DNA of 40,703 nucleotides from Oscillatoriales cyanobacterium. GTDB taxonomy: Bacteria; Cyanobacteriota; Cyanobacteriia; Cyanobacteriales; Microcoleaceae. Shown here one piece after another: positions 7,675-16,104 of the stretch (positions are counted from its first letter, which is position 1; every line of letters begins with the position of its first letter). Both the position numbers and the translations under genes were made by a program. Location of the stretch: NCBI GenBank assembly GCA_004293365.1, contig RDYN01000024.1:74575-115277 (forward strand). The letters run 5' to 3'. A model generated the notes under the pieces. The model saw only the letters and a program-made list of their open reading frames with translations, was not told the origin of the DNA and ran no database searches.

Positions 7675-8613
7675 TCAATTACCATCAACTTCAATTAATA
7701 TCTGTTCAAATGCTTTAGTAATTCCCGTTTGAAAACGCTGTCGGTGCTTCAGTTTCAAAACAGGTTTAATTATTTCAAAAGATACATGGGAACTTGGTTT
7801 GCTATCTATAAATTTAATCGATCGCAGTGTAGATAGCTGCAATTCTTTGTTTACCATCAATTCAGGAATAGCCGCTGCACCCGTGCCGTTTTCCACCACT
7901 GCTTTGACCATTTCGCTGCTGGTCAAAACTAAAGTTACATTCAATTCATGGGGATTAATGCCCCAACTTTGCAAAGCTTGTTCCAACATTTGCTGAACTC
8001 CAGAACCGGGTTCTCGCATCACCCAATCTGTTTGTGCAATTTCGGTTAAATTAATTTCTTGACGCTCAAACCAAGGGTGAGATTTGCCAACTACAATCAG
8101 CAAGCGCTCGGTACCGACAACTTCTTCCTCCAGAGCGTTCTTCAGCGAAGCTTTAATGTCTCCAGTCACCAAGCCCAAATCAAATATTCCAGTCGCCATG
8201 CCCGCACAGATTTCTTCGGCATTTGCCAGAGTACAATTCACGCAAATACCGGGATATTTTTGTTTAAATTTGCTAATTTTGTGCGGCAACCAATAATTGC
8301 CGATTGTCAGACTGCAACCCAAGTTTAAATCGCCCCGCTGCAAGTCGTTCAACTCCCGCAAACCTCTCTCTGTCAAAGCAACATGATCGATAATTTTCTG
8401 TGTTTCGACTTGCAGCAACTTTCCGGCTTCAGTGATTTCGATGCGGCGCCCGATGCGGTGAAACAGTTTTACTCCGTATTGCTCCTCTAAGCTTTGAATT
8501 GCCGCACTGACAGCGGGTTGTGTGATGTAAAGTTCCTCTGCCGCGCGGCTGAAGTGCAGGTGTTCCGCGACAGCTAGAAAAACTCGCAGTTGGTCAAGTG
8601 TCATTCCGGCCAT
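7675..8613 (-). CDS. LysR-family transcriptional regulator
   Basis: A 312-aa full-length LTTR. The winged HTH occupies about 4-63 (TLDQLRVFLAVAEHLHFSRA, ITQPAVSAAIQSLEE) and the periplasmic-binding-like effector domain runs from about 90 to the end (GCSLTIGNYWLP, FDLGLVTG, MREPGSGVQQMLE, AVVENGTGAAAIP). ATG 8613 is preceded by GGGG; ATG 8604 three codons in is an equally canonical LTTR start. It is transcribed away from the amino-acid permease at 8998, the arrangement in which LTTRs typically control the divergent gene. A small doubtful ORF lies between them. The effector ligand is unknown. Confidence 0.93.
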   Translation of the reverse strand: MAGMTLDQLRVFLAVAEHLHFSRAAEELYITQPAVSAAIQSLEEQYGVKLFHRIGRRIEITEAGKLLQVETQKIIDHVALTERGLRELNDLQRGDLNLGCSLTIGNYWLPHKISKFKQKYPGICVNCTLANAEEICAGMATGIFDLGLVTGDIKASLKNALEEEVVGTERLLIVVGKSHPWFERQEINLTEIAQTDWVMREPGSGVQQMLEQALQSWGINPHELNVTLVLTSSEMVKAVVENGTGAAAIPELMVNKELQLSTLRSIKFIDSKPSSHVSFEIIKPVLKLKHRQRFQTGITKAFEQILIEVDGN

Positions 8614-8652
8614 TGTGAGTACCCCATACCAAATACAGGTTTTTTTAAGACT

Positions 8653-8871
8653 TTAACCTATTGCGGCTAAGCCTTGGCCTGTACTTTTTTGCTCTTCCAT
8701 TGTACAAGTTGGAAATCCGCAAAAAGGACGGTTGCTAACAGTTATTTCGACTTTTCCTAGAGCGTCAAGGCTTTCAGCTTGCTGCGCCCGATCGCCTTTG
8801 TACGGCCAAGGGTGATGGAAGTTAGGCTCCACTGCATCACTTGTATTTATTAATTCAATAAAAAACAACAT
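8653..8871 (-). CDS. Hypothetical 72-aa protein
   Basis: A possible small gene 39 bases upstream of the LysR gene on the same strand. It has two cysteines in a compact RPFCGFPTC segment, a hydrophobic first 10 residues too short for a membrane segment, and no recognised family. No clear Shine-Dalgarno sequence precedes the ATG. If real, it would be co-transcribed with the LysR gene; otherwise this is the LysR leader. Confidence 0.35.
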   Translation of the reverse strand: MLFFIELINTSDAVEPNFHHPWPYKGDRAQQAESLDALGKVEITVSNRPFCGFPTCTMEEQKSTGQGLAAIG

Positions 8872-8997
8872 TTGATTTAACTGTTGAGGTGAATTAGAGT
8901 TATACTCAAGCGTCTGAACACAGGGCCCGACGCTGAAGCAGAACCCACTTTTTCAAATCGATCGCCAAAAGTCGATCGACAAAAATAGAGAAGATAA
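8872..8997 (+). promoter_or_regulatory. Divergent control region of the amino-acid permease
   Basis: The permease leader contains a TATACT hexamer (8901-8906; a weak TTAACT lies 18 bases upstream) and, just downstream, a small hairpin AGCGTC (8909-8914) / GACGCT (8929-8934). Two GATCGATCG-like HIP1 relatives follow, then AGAGAAG ahead of the ATG. LTTR binding here is expected from the divergent gene order but no convincing T-N11-A palindrome was singled out. Confidence 0.35.
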
Positions 8998-10503
8998 ATG
9001 AGCGAGAAAACGAAAAAAAATCATAGTGCACACGGCTTAAAGCCGGACTGCCTCTCCTTCGGAGAAGTTTTAGCTCAATCCTTTGCCGTCATTGCACCTA
9101 CAACTATACCAGCATCAAATATAGGTTTAATCGTCGCCCTTTCGGGTAACGGGACTTGGCTGAGTTTTCTCATCGGCTTAATCGGTTTAATATTTGTCAG
9201 TATCAACATCAACCAATTTGCTAGCAGATCGGCTTCTCCCGGTTCTCTTTACTCTTACATTGTTAAAGGACTTGGCCCGACTGCCGGCGTGATTTGCGGC
9301 TGGAGTTTGGTACTGGCTTATCTATTTACGGCGATGGCAGTTTTGTGCGGTTTTGCCAATTTTAGCGGTACTTTAATCGGTCATTTGGGCATCCATCCGT
9401 CACAGATTACGCTGTTAGCGATTGGGGCCGGCGTTGCTTGGTATGCAGGTTACAAAGACATCCAGCTTTCAGCTATGGCGATGCTGTGGCTGGAGGGAGC
9501 ATCTGTGGTGGCGATCGCACTTTTAGGAATCATCATCTGGGCGCACAAAGGTTTTGCCCTGGATATGTCGCAATTGACTTTGGAAGGCGTAACTCCGGGC
9601 AGCATAGCGACGGGACTTGTATTAGTCATGTTTGGTTTCTCTGGTTTTGAAAGTGCTACCTCTCTGGGCGACGAAGCGAAAAAACCCTTAAAAAATATCC
9701 CCAGAGCAGTCATGGGCAGTGCTGTCATGGCAGGCTTATTCTTCATTTTGATGACCTATATTGAGGTTTTGGGTTTTAGCGGCAGCGGACAGTCAATTAC
9801 TAATACTGAAGATCCTCTAACTTTTCTGGCGCAACAGGTGGGATTTGGTTGGCTGGGTGAGTTAGTTGCGATCGGCGCTTTATTGAGCTTCTTTGCTTGC
9901 GTTCTCGGCAGCATCAATCCAGCGGCTAGAGTATTCTTTATGATGGCGCGCCACGGTTTATTTCACTCTTCATTAGGTGCGGCGCATTCGTCTAACAGAA
10001 CTCCCCACGTTGCGGTTTCGATGTGTACGTTTCTGACGTTTCTGGTTCCCGCTGCGATGGCTTTGTTTCACATCAAACTGTACGACTGCATGGGTTATTT
10101 GGGAGCGATTTGCAGCTACGGATTTTTAACAGTGTACGTTTTGATTTCGATCGCAGCTCCGGTTTACCTGCACAAAATTGGTAAATTGCGCGTGCGGGAT
10201 GCGGTGTGTTCGCTGGTGGCGATCGCATTTATGATGATTCCGATTGCGGGCAGTGTCGGCATTCCCGGCAGCACTATGTTCCCACCTCCCGAAGCTCCTT
10301 ACGATGCGTTTCCTTACTTGTTCTTGATGTACTTGGTTGCGACTTGCGGGTGGTTTGTTTTGCAGCGGCTGCGCTCTCCCGAACTTGTTGGTTCGATGGA
10401 GCAGGGTATTGAGGCAATTCACGCTAAGTTCGACGACGAAAATGCAATTTACGGCGGTGTTCGGTTGAAGGCAGTATCCATTGATAATAACGGCTTTGAT
10501 TAG
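8998..10503 (+). CDS. APC-family amino acid permease
   Basis: A 501-aa integral membrane protein with about 12 hydrophobic segments. The N-terminus (LSFGEVLAQSFAVIAPT) and the first membrane helix (NIGLIVALSGNGTWLSFLIGLIGLI) fit the APC amino acid/polyamine/organocation superfamily; SPGSLYSYIVKGLGP and FGFSGFESATSLGDEAKKP (around 205-225) are family blocks of the substrate/ion-binding core. It should import an amino acid or amine by proton or sodium coupling at the plasma membrane; the substrate cannot be read from sequence. The LysR gene transcribed oppositely is the likely regulator. Confidence 0.9.
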   Translation: MSEKTKKNHSAHGLKPDCLSFGEVLAQSFAVIAPTTIPASNIGLIVALSGNGTWLSFLIGLIGLIFVSININQFASRSASPGSLYSYIVKGLGPTAGVICGWSLVLAYLFTAMAVLCGFANFSGTLIGHLGIHPSQITLLAIGAGVAWYAGYKDIQLSAMAMLWLEGASVVAIALLGIIIWAHKGFALDMSQLTLEGVTPGSIATGLVLVMFGFSGFESATSLGDEAKKPLKNIPRAVMGSAVMAGLFFILMTYIEVLGFSGSGQSITNTEDPLTFLAQQVGFGWLGELVAIGALLSFFACVLGSINPAARVFFMMARHGLFHSSLGAAHSSNRTPHVAVSMCTFLTFLVPAAMALFHIKLYDCMGYLGAICSYGFLTVYVLISIAAPVYLHKIGKLRVRDAVCSLVAIAFMMIPIAGSVGIPGSTMFPPPEAPYDAFPYLFLMYLVATCGWFVLQRLRSPELVGSMEQGIEAIHAKFDDENAIYGGVRLKAVSIDNNGFD

Positions 10504-10548
10504 TTGCAAGGTTGGTGTTTATAGGTGTTAATTAAACCGCCCCTGTTC

Positions 10549-10600
10549 GTAGTGCGGACTTAAGTCCGCTCCGATGCAAGCGGACTTAAGTCCGCACTAC
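10549..10600. repeat. Palindromic element, 22-bp perfect arms
   Basis: Left arm 10549-10570 (GTAGTGCGGACTTAAGTCCG...) and right arm 10579-10600 are perfect reverse complements around an 8-base loop. It has the same layout as 3835-3884, but GAGGACTTCAGTCCTC is replaced by GCGGACTTAAGTCCGC, so pairing is kept by paired changes. It lies between the permease and the first CadD-type gene, leaving AAGGAG for the latter. Confidence 0.9.
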
Positions 10601-10623
10601 AAACCATTTAAGGAGACACAGAA

Positions 10624-11328
10624 ATGAACGAATTAGTGACAGCAATTTCCACTGGGATTACGGCTTTTACGGCTACTAACCTTGACGATATTCTGATTTT
10701 GCTGCTGTTTTTCTCGCAGGTGAATGCAGTATTTCGGCGCCGGCACATTGTTGCGGGTCAGTATCTGGGCTTTACTGCACTGGTTTTTGTTAGCCTTCCC
10801 GGCTTTTTTGGCCGCTTGATCTTTCCGCCAGATTGGATCGGAATGCTGGGTTTGCTGCCAATTGCGATCGGGCTGAGTCGCTGGCTGAATCCAGACACTG
10901 ACGGTGAAGAAGCGGAGGCAGAATTAGGACAATCCGAGAGTTCTTTTTTAAGCAATTTTCTGTCTCCTCAAACTTACAGCGTAGCAGCAGTAACGGTGGC
11001 AAATGGTGGCGACAATATCGGGATCTACGTGCCGCTGTTTGCTAGCAATACTTTAGAAAGTCTGGCGGTGATTCTCGGCGTATTCTTCTCGCTGGTGGGC
11101 GTTTGGTGCTATGCAGCCTATCGATTAATTCAGATGAGGGCGATCGCAGATTCTCTGACTCGCTACGGCGATCGGCTTGTGCCTTTTGTTTTGATCGGAT
11201 TGGGAATGGCGATTCTGGTTAAAAGCGGCACTCTGGCAAGTCCAACTTTAAGTATAATATCTTTAGTTGGTTGCGGTTTCTGTTTGATAACTCTGAGCAG
11301 AAGTAACGCCAGCGAACCAGAAGTTTAG
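10624..11328 (+). CDS. CadD-type cadmium-resistance/permease family protein, copy 1
   Basis: A 234-aa membrane protein with 5-6 hydrophobic segments. It belongs to the CadD/Cad family: TNLDDILILLLFFSQVN near the N-terminus, the GQYLGF loop, PGFFGRLI and the central VAAVTVANGGDNIGIYVPLFA. AAGGAG 10 bases before the ATG is a strong ribosome site. It is followed after 20 bases by a paralogue with the same blocks, so the pair is a tandem duplication and probably one transcript. Homologues give cadmium resistance in staphylococci, but the cyanobacterial substrate is not established. Confidence 0.87.
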   Translation: MNELVTAISTGITAFTATNLDDILILLLFFSQVNAVFRRRHIVAGQYLGFTALVFVSLPGFFGRLIFPPDWIGMLGLLPIAIGLSRWLNPDTDGEEAEAELGQSESSFLSNFLSPQTYSVAAVTVANGGDNIGIYVPLFASNTLESLAVILGVFFSLVGVWCYAAYRLIQMRAIADSLTRYGDRLVPFVLIGLGMAILVKSGTLASPTLSIISLVGCGFCLITLSRSNASEPEV

Positions 11329-11348
11329 GAAAGTTGAAGGAACAGCAC

Positions 11349-12011
11349 ATGAGTTGGATTGCAGCAGCGATTATTGCCGGAATTACATCTTTTGTCGCCA
11401 CCAATATTGACGATCTAGTGATTTCGATGCTGTTCTTCGCTCAGGTAAATTCTACTTTCCGCCCCCGGCATATCTTTATCGGTAAGTATCTCGGATTTGC
11501 CGCCCTCATCGCAGCTAGTTTGCCCGGTTTTTTTGGCGGTTTAATTGTGCCGAAAGCTTGGATTGGCTTGCTGGGTTTGGTTCCGATCGCGATCGGCATC
11601 AGTCACTTAGTCAAAAGAGAAAATGAGGAAAAAGACGTACAAGCGGTATCGGGCGAATTTAACCGTCAATCTAACTCATCTGCGGTGTCAAAACTCGCAA
11701 ATTTTTTTAATCCCCAAACTTTGAATGTCGCTGCGGTAACAGTGGCCAACGGGGGAGACAACATCGGCATTTATTTGCCGCTGTTTGCTAGCAGCGATTT
11801 GCCGAGCTTGGTGGTGATTTTGGCGGTTTTCTTTTTGATGGTAGGTGCTTGGTGCTATGTCGCTTACTGGTTGACTAGCCAAAAGGCGATCGCTCAGATT
11901 TTAACTCGCTATACAAAGGCTGTTGTCCCTTTTGTCTTGATTGGCTTGGGAATATTCATTTTGATAGACAGCGGTACTTATCGGCTGCTGCCACTATTTC
12001 AATCTAAATAA
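11349..12011 (+). CDS. CadD-type cadmium-resistance/permease family protein, copy 2
   Basis: A 220-aa paralogue of the preceding gene, sharing TNIDDLVISMLFFAQVN, GKYLGFAAL, PGFFGGLIVP and AAVTVANGGDNIGIYLPLFA. ATG 11349 with GAAGGA 8 bases upstream is preferred over an in-frame TTG five codons earlier. The two copies have diverged mostly in the Asp/Glu/Ser-rich cytoplasmic loop (around 85-110) and at the C-terminus, where copy 1 has an extra hydrophobic segment. A heterodimeric transporter is possible (inference). Confidence 0.87.
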   Translation: MSWIAAAIIAGITSFVATNIDDLVISMLFFAQVNSTFRPRHIFIGKYLGFAALIAASLPGFFGGLIVPKAWIGLLGLVPIAIGISHLVKRENEEKDVQAVSGEFNRQSNSSAVSKLANFFNPQTLNVAAVTVANGGDNIGIYLPLFASSDLPSLVVILAVFFLMVGAWCYVAYWLTSQKAIAQILTRYTKAVVPFVLIGLGIFILIDSGTYRLLPLFQSK

Positions 12012-12116
12012 TTGGTTAAATTTTCTGCGTTACCTACCTCTCAAGATAGATAAAGATTAAAAAAATATAGTGCCAATAAATCTAACTTGGGATATTGTAT
12101 ATTTTACTTAATTAGC

Positions 12117-12144
12117 TTGACAATTAAATCTAAGATGATAACAT
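12117..12144 (+). promoter_or_regulatory. Sigma70-like promoter for the secreted protein gene
   Basis: A consensus TTGACA (12117-12122), 16-base spacer and TAACAT (12139-12144) lie in an AT-rich gap. Transcription would start around 12151 and leave a leader of about 85 bases containing a strong AAAGGAGAA site before the GTG at 12236. Confidence 0.55.
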
Positions 12145-12235
12145 AAAATCAAAATAACCTGTGTGTTTTTTGAGCAGAAAGTTACCCGAAAATTAAATTT
12201 CTAATAGCCGAAGCGTCTACCAAAGGAGAAAATTT

Positions 12236-12895
12236 GTGAAATTCTGGAAAATTGTTTTAGTGGTCTTAGTCATTGCAGTCAATTTTGTTTTTGCGCCCGC
12301 ATCTTGGGCTGGGTCAGACAAGCCTAAATACACGAGCAATCCCGACTATATCGAAGTGACTCAAAGTCTCAACACTCTGTTAGCTGCCAAAAACTCGACG
12401 GAACAAAGTGAGAATTACACCCCGGAGGAACTTCAAAATAAAATCGCTCAGTTGGAGTTTCAAAAGTATACCTTAGAAACAGGAAAAAGCTGGGGTCAGT
12501 GCCGCAATGACACGGGAAAAACCCTGGCTATTTACGGCACGAAACGCAAAGAATCTCCTGGTTCTTACGAGAATGCTCTTTATTTTCTAGGAGCAGGTGA
12601 AACCACAGAGCATAAATGGGATTGCGATGGAGTTTATCTGCCGAGCGATGTCACAGCAACAGATTTAAGTGCGATCGACAAAGTTGCACAAGCTTTAACT
12701 GGCGGTGTAGCTGTTAAGATAGTTGACGGCACTCAATTAGTGGCGACAGCTAATCCCGAAACGGCGGCTGTTGAATTCAACGTTCCTACTGCTAAAGTTT
12801 TCAAGCCTGGGGAAGTTAATTGGTTTATTCCCGACGTGTCGCAGGCGTACATAGATACGCAAGTTCCCAACGCACCGACTGAGGAAAACGATTAG
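12236..12895 (+). CDS. Secreted/periplasmic protein of unknown function
   Basis: A 219-aa protein starting at GTG, with AAAGGAGAA 5 bases upstream fixing the start. A classic Sec signal peptide spans 1-25 (positive KFWK, hydrophobic VLVVLVIAVNFVFA, then ASWA-GS cleavage). The mature part has a Glu/Gln-rich helical region (about 45-80) and a beta-rich region with two cysteines (SWGQC and KWDCDG) that could form a disulfide. I recognise no family. It has its own promoter and follows the CadD pair, so a link to metal handling is only positional. Confidence 0.8.
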   Translation: MKFWKIVLVVLVIAVNFVFAPASWAGSDKPKYTSNPDYIEVTQSLNTLLAAKNSTEQSENYTPEELQNKIAQLEFQKYTLETGKSWGQCRNDTGKTLAIYGTKRKESPGSYENALYFLGAGETTEHKWDCDGVYLPSDVTATDLSAIDKVAQALTGGVAVKIVDGTQLVATANPETAAVEFNVPTAKVFKPGEVNWFIPDVSQAYIDTQVPNAPTEEND

Positions 12896-12945
12896 TTTTG
12901 GTGAAGCCGCGCCGGGATTAGGGCGTGTTTTCAAGGGGACATTCC

Positions 12946-13022
12946 GACTCTTTCTCCCCCCTTTTTAAGGGGGGCTGGGGGGGATCTCCGAAGCAATAAA
13001 CACAGCCTAATCCCCCGAAGGC
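12946..13022. repeat. MITE-like repeat, copy B3 (reverse orientation)
   Basis: Contains CCCCCCTTTTTAAGGGGGG and, read on the minus strand, GGGATTAGGCTGTGTTTATTG followed by GGAGATCCCCCC, matching the left part of the copies at 7373 and 14465. The outer CCAATAC end is not clear here, so this is a partial or decayed member. It follows the secreted-protein gene and may act as its terminator. Confidence 0.6.
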
Positions 13023-13090
13023 TCATCGTTAAAGCCAAAAAAAGCTCTCTTTCCATTAAAAGTCGATCGCTAAAATTAAGATTTTTCTCT

Positions 13091-13513
13091 ATGCTGTTAG
13101 GATTTAAATCAACCAAAGCAGATACGCCAAAAGCCAAGCGGCAAAATCCGTCTAGGGTACGCGATCATTTGGCAAACGAGCGTACTTATTTAGCATGGAT
13201 GCGAACAGCGATCGCCCTGATGGGTTTTGGCGTAGTCATCGTCCGCCTCCGCGCCTTCCACCCGCCTCTGCTGCCCACTCCCGGCAATGGCTGGAAGTTG
13301 GGTTTGCTGTTTTCGGCGGTGGGTTTGCTGACGGTGTTAATTTCCACTAAGCACTATTTTGCTGTCCGTCACGATATCGATTACGATACTTACGAACCTA
13401 CAGATAGGTGGGTACTGCTTTTTAGTTTGGCGATCGCACTTCTGGGAGCTGGAGTAATTTATTTTATTTTCACAGTTCCCGGCAGCCAAACTACTTTAAT
13501 GAGTCCGGAATAA
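13091..13513 (+). CDS. DUF202/YidH-family membrane protein, copy 1
   Basis: A 140-aa protein. After a basic 25-residue cytoplasmic tail comes the DUF202 signature RDHLANERTYLAWMRTAIALMGFG, then three transmembrane segments (about 35-52, 72-92 and 112-134), with a YEPTDR loop before the last. The function of DUF202 proteins is unknown. A second member lies 160 bases downstream, so the two probably arose by tandem duplication. Confidence 0.85.
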   Translation: MLLGFKSTKADTPKAKRQNPSRVRDHLANERTYLAWMRTAIALMGFGVVIVRLRAFHPPLLPTPGNGWKLGLLFSAVGLLTVLISTKHYFAVRHDIDYDTYEPTDRWVLLFSLAIALLGAGVIYFIFTVPGSQTTLMSPE

Positions 13514-13692
13514 TCCGAGTTTTGACTAAAAATATATCAAAGAGTGCGATCGCTCTGACATCACGCACCATTTTCAACAATCCTGTAGGGGCCCTTTCGC
13601 CAACAGACTATCGCGCTGCAAACAGGTTAAATAAACCCGCCCCCACCCCACGAAAAATCCCCAATTGACGCTCCGTGCAAGATATCAGATCG

Positions 13693-14115
13693 ATGCAATT
13701 ATCGTTCAAACCGATGCAAGTAGATGATGAGAAACCAAAACAGCAAAATCTGTCGCTGGCGATCGATCGATCGGCAAATGAGCGCACCTTCTTAGCATGG
13801 ATGCGGGCCGCGATCGCCCTCATGGGTTTTGGCGTCGTCATCATCCGACTTCGCGTCGTGCAAATCCCCGTACAGCACCGTCACGGCACGGGTTGGAAGT
13901 TAGGTTTAGTCTTCTCTCTGGTGGGTTTAGCAACAGTGTTAATCTCAACTGGAAAATACTTTATTGTTCGCCGCCAAATTGACGATCGCACCTACGAACC
14001 GTCAGATGGGTTGATATTCCTCTTCAGTTCGGCTGTCGGCTTATTGGGGATTGGAGTAATTTATTTTATCTTTGCAGCCGCCGTGAGCCCAAGTAGTTTT
14101 GTAATACCCGATTGA
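13693..14115 (+). CDS. DUF202/YidH-family membrane protein, copy 2
   Basis: A 140-aa paralogue of the preceding gene: SANERTFLAWMRAAIALMGFGVVIIRLR, three predicted membrane segments and the same TYEPSDG loop. ATG 13693 is taken; GTG 13675 and ATG 13714 are in frame and no ribosome site decides between them. The 160-base gap before it contains a hairpin-type repeat (TGTAGGGGC...AAACCCGCCCC) also seen near 40582. A CAGGAG site 20 bases after its stop starts the next small gene. Confidence 0.83.
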   Translation: MQLSFKPMQVDDEKPKQQNLSLAIDRSANERTFLAWMRAAIALMGFGVVIIRLRVVQIPVQHRHGTGWKLGLVFSLVGLATVLISTGKYFIVRRQIDDRTYEPSDGLIFLFSSAVGLLGIGVIYFIFAAAVSPSSFVIPD

Positions 14116-14134
14116 TTTTCAACAGGAGTTAACC

Positions 14135-14374
14135 ATGAACAGCGATACAGTTGCCACGATCGCTTCCATTCTCATCTTAGGTGCTGCTGTCTGGGCAGCA
14201 GCATTAGTAGTGCTGGAGACTGTCGCGAAAATAGTCCCTAAATTGCTAGGCGTGACAGTCGCGATCGGGCTTTTGCTCGTTTACCTGCAATTTTACTGGG
14301 GCATCGATACCGCATATCTTTGGCAAACTGTCAAGCATTTGCCTGAAGCTTTCAATTTCTCGATCGGCGCCTAA
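14135..14374 (+). CDS. Small membrane protein of unknown function (79 aa)
   Basis: Two hydrophobic segments (about 8-30 and 35-54) and a short polar end. CAGGAG 6 bases before the ATG supports translation. It follows the second DUF202 gene by 19 bases and is probably co-transcribed with the DUF202 pair, making a three-gene set of small inner-membrane proteins. I recognise no family. Confidence 0.7.
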   Translation: MNSDTVATIASILILGAAVWAAALVVLETVAKIVPKLLGVTVAIGLLLVYLQFYWGIDTAYLWQTVKHLPEAFNFSIGA

Positions 14375-14464
14375 ACTGACACCCGCCAGCATTCTCAACA
14401 ACCTCTCCCTCGTCGATATTTTTAGTACCGGAAAGAAAGTAGATTTAGCCGATCGCCCATAAAT

Positions 14465-14556
14465 CAATACGCTTGGGATAAGGCTGTTTATTCCCCGGAG
14501 AGCCCCCTCGCATCCCCCCTGAATGCGGGGGGATCGGCTTTAACTGAACTGTATTG
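14465..14556. repeat. MITE-like repeat, copy B2
   Basis: Runs from CAATACGCTTGGGATAA to GTATTG, with the CTGTTTATTCCCC block and a C-rich/G-rich hairpin core (CATCCCCCCTGAATGCGGGG). It is related to 7373-7501 along its length but shorter in the core. It separates the small membrane-protein gene from the next unit. Confidence 0.72.
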
Positions 14557-14649
14557 ACCCGCAAAATACGGCAACTCTATCGAGTTACTAGACATTACTC
14601 AGTTTTGCTGTTAAACTACGGTAAGCCGAGCGAGTTATGAGTTATTAAC

Positions 14650-15153
14650 GTGGAAAACGCTAAAAAAGTCAGTGAAAAGTACCAGCTTGCAGGACAACTC
14701 ACCCAACAGTTGCCACAAGCTAAGGGCTTTAACGAAGTCTGGTTTAAAAAGATCAGAGGCGGGTTACTTCTGGCAATTGGATATTTGCTGTCACCGCTGT
14801 GTTGGTGGAACGACCTATTTTTCAATCTGCCAATTGCCTATGGCTTTGGGTATATCTGCAGTGGGCTTTCCCCAGAATTACTGTTTCCGGGCACAATTGT
14901 CGGCTACTGGCTTTCCAATATTGCTGGAATTCTCTTGATGCAATTCGGGGCTGTAGATGTTTTTGCAGACAAACCGAAAGAAAAAAACCTCAAAAAAGAG
15001 TTATTGACGGGTTTAGCTTCCTCAACCGCCTTCACTGTTGTCGTTGTGGCATTGATTTATTTTAAGATTCTCGATACTCCAGATATATTTTCCGGCGAGT
15101 CTGTTAACCTCAGCTCTCTTTTATCTATGATGCCCCGATCGCCTCACTTATAA
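14650..15153 (+). CDS. Membrane protein of unknown function (167 aa)
   Basis: Starts at GTG 14650. A soluble Gln/Lys-rich N-terminus (1-35) is followed by three or four hydrophobic segments (about 38-60, 68-100 and 118-137); a Lys-rich loop (DKPKEKNLKKE) precedes the last. No family recognised. It is flanked by a repeat and by the TauE/SafE permease gene 134 bases downstream; whether they share a transcript is unclear. Confidence 0.65.
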   Translation: MENAKKVSEKYQLAGQLTQQLPQAKGFNEVWFKKIRGGLLLAIGYLLSPLCWWNDLFFNLPIAYGFGYICSGLSPELLFPGTIVGYWLSNIAGILLMQFGAVDVFADKPKEKNLKKELLTGLASSTAFTVVVVALIYFKILDTPDIFSGESVNLSSLLSMMPRSPHL

Positions 15154-15287
15154 GTATCGCTTGGGGTAAAACTGCTATTTTATTGAGTGCTACCCCGCTT
15201 CGCCCTGTTGCGAGTCAATCATTCGATACGTAAGTTCTATTATTAGTTGGATAGGTGCGCTATAAAACACAGTTGATCGGCAAAATT

Positions 15288-16082
15288 ATGAACTATTTCT
15301 TACTATCATTTCTGAGCTTTTTTGTGGGCATTGTCGTGGGTTTAACAGGAGTAGGAGGAGCCTCGCTCATCACGCCAATGTTGATTTTTGTCTTTCAAGT
15401 TCCCGCATCAATTGCTATTAGTTCTGATGTCGTATCTGCCACATTAATGAAAGTTGTTGGCGGCTTCAAACACTGGCAGCAAAAAACCCTCGACTTGCAA
15501 GTAGTTAAGTGGCTGGCTTTGGGTAGCGTGCCCGGTTCCCTGGGTGGCGTGTGGATTTTGCACTGCATCAAATGCAGCGGCAATCAGGAATTAGATTGCA
15601 TATTGCTCCGCTGTCTGGGAATTGCGATCGCACTAATTGTCGCTTTATCGCTGAGCCAATTACTGCTCAAAATATTTCTCCCGAATTTAAAATTGCCTTC
15701 GCCCCCTGAATGGGACTTAAATACTAATTCCGGTCGCATTTTCACAGTGAGCGCTGGAGCAATTTTGGGCTGCATAGTGGGAATCACTAGCGTGTCTTCC
15801 GGTGCGATGTTTGCACTTTTGCTGATTGCTTTTTTCCGCCTGGATGCTTCTAAATTGGTGGGTACAGATATTTCGCAGGCGGCAATTTTGTTGATGTTTA
15901 CCTCTGTCGGACACCTCAGCCTCGGAACAGTCAATTGGAGTTTAGTTTTGCCAATTTGGTTGGGTTCTGTACCGGGAGTTTTGGTAGGGGCTAAATTCTG
16001 CAAAATTATGCCTCAACGCCCGCTAAAGTTTGTTATTTACGGAATGTTGGCGATGGCGAGTTGGAAGTTGTATCAAGTTTGA
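15288..16082 (+). CDS. TauE/SafE-family anion permease
   Basis: A 264-aa membrane protein with the two-fold TauE/SafE layout. The N-terminal half carries VGLTGVGGASLITPMLIFVFQ and the C-terminal half GIVGITSVSSGAMFALLLIAFFR followed by KLVGTDISQAAIL. Members move sulfite, sulfonates or related organic anions. ATG 15288 (MNYFLLS) is preferred to an in-frame GTG 11 codons upstream. Its position beside cysK and near sbpA/cysA makes sulfite or another sulfur anion the likeliest substrate (inference). It converges with cysK, with a structured repeat between them. Confidence 0.87.
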   Translation: MNYFLLSFLSFFVGIVVGLTGVGGASLITPMLIFVFQVPASIAISSDVVSATLMKVVGGFKHWQQKTLDLQVVKWLALGSVPGSLGGVWILHCIKCSGNQELDCILLRCLGIAIALIVALSLSQLLLKIFLPNLKLPSPPEWDLNTNSGRIFTVSAGAILGCIVGITSVSSGAMFALLLIAFFRLDASKLVGTDISQAAILLMFTSVGHLSLGTVNWSLVLPIWLGSVPGVLVGAKFCKIMPQRPLKFVIYGMLAMASWKLYQV

Positions 16083-16104
16083 AAAAGGGGGGGCAAAACC
16101 GTGG

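Noticed and set aside
8872-8997. A riboswitch in the permease leader
   Set aside because: There is only a small 6-bp hairpin (AGCGTC/GACGCT); no known riboswitch consensus was recognised.
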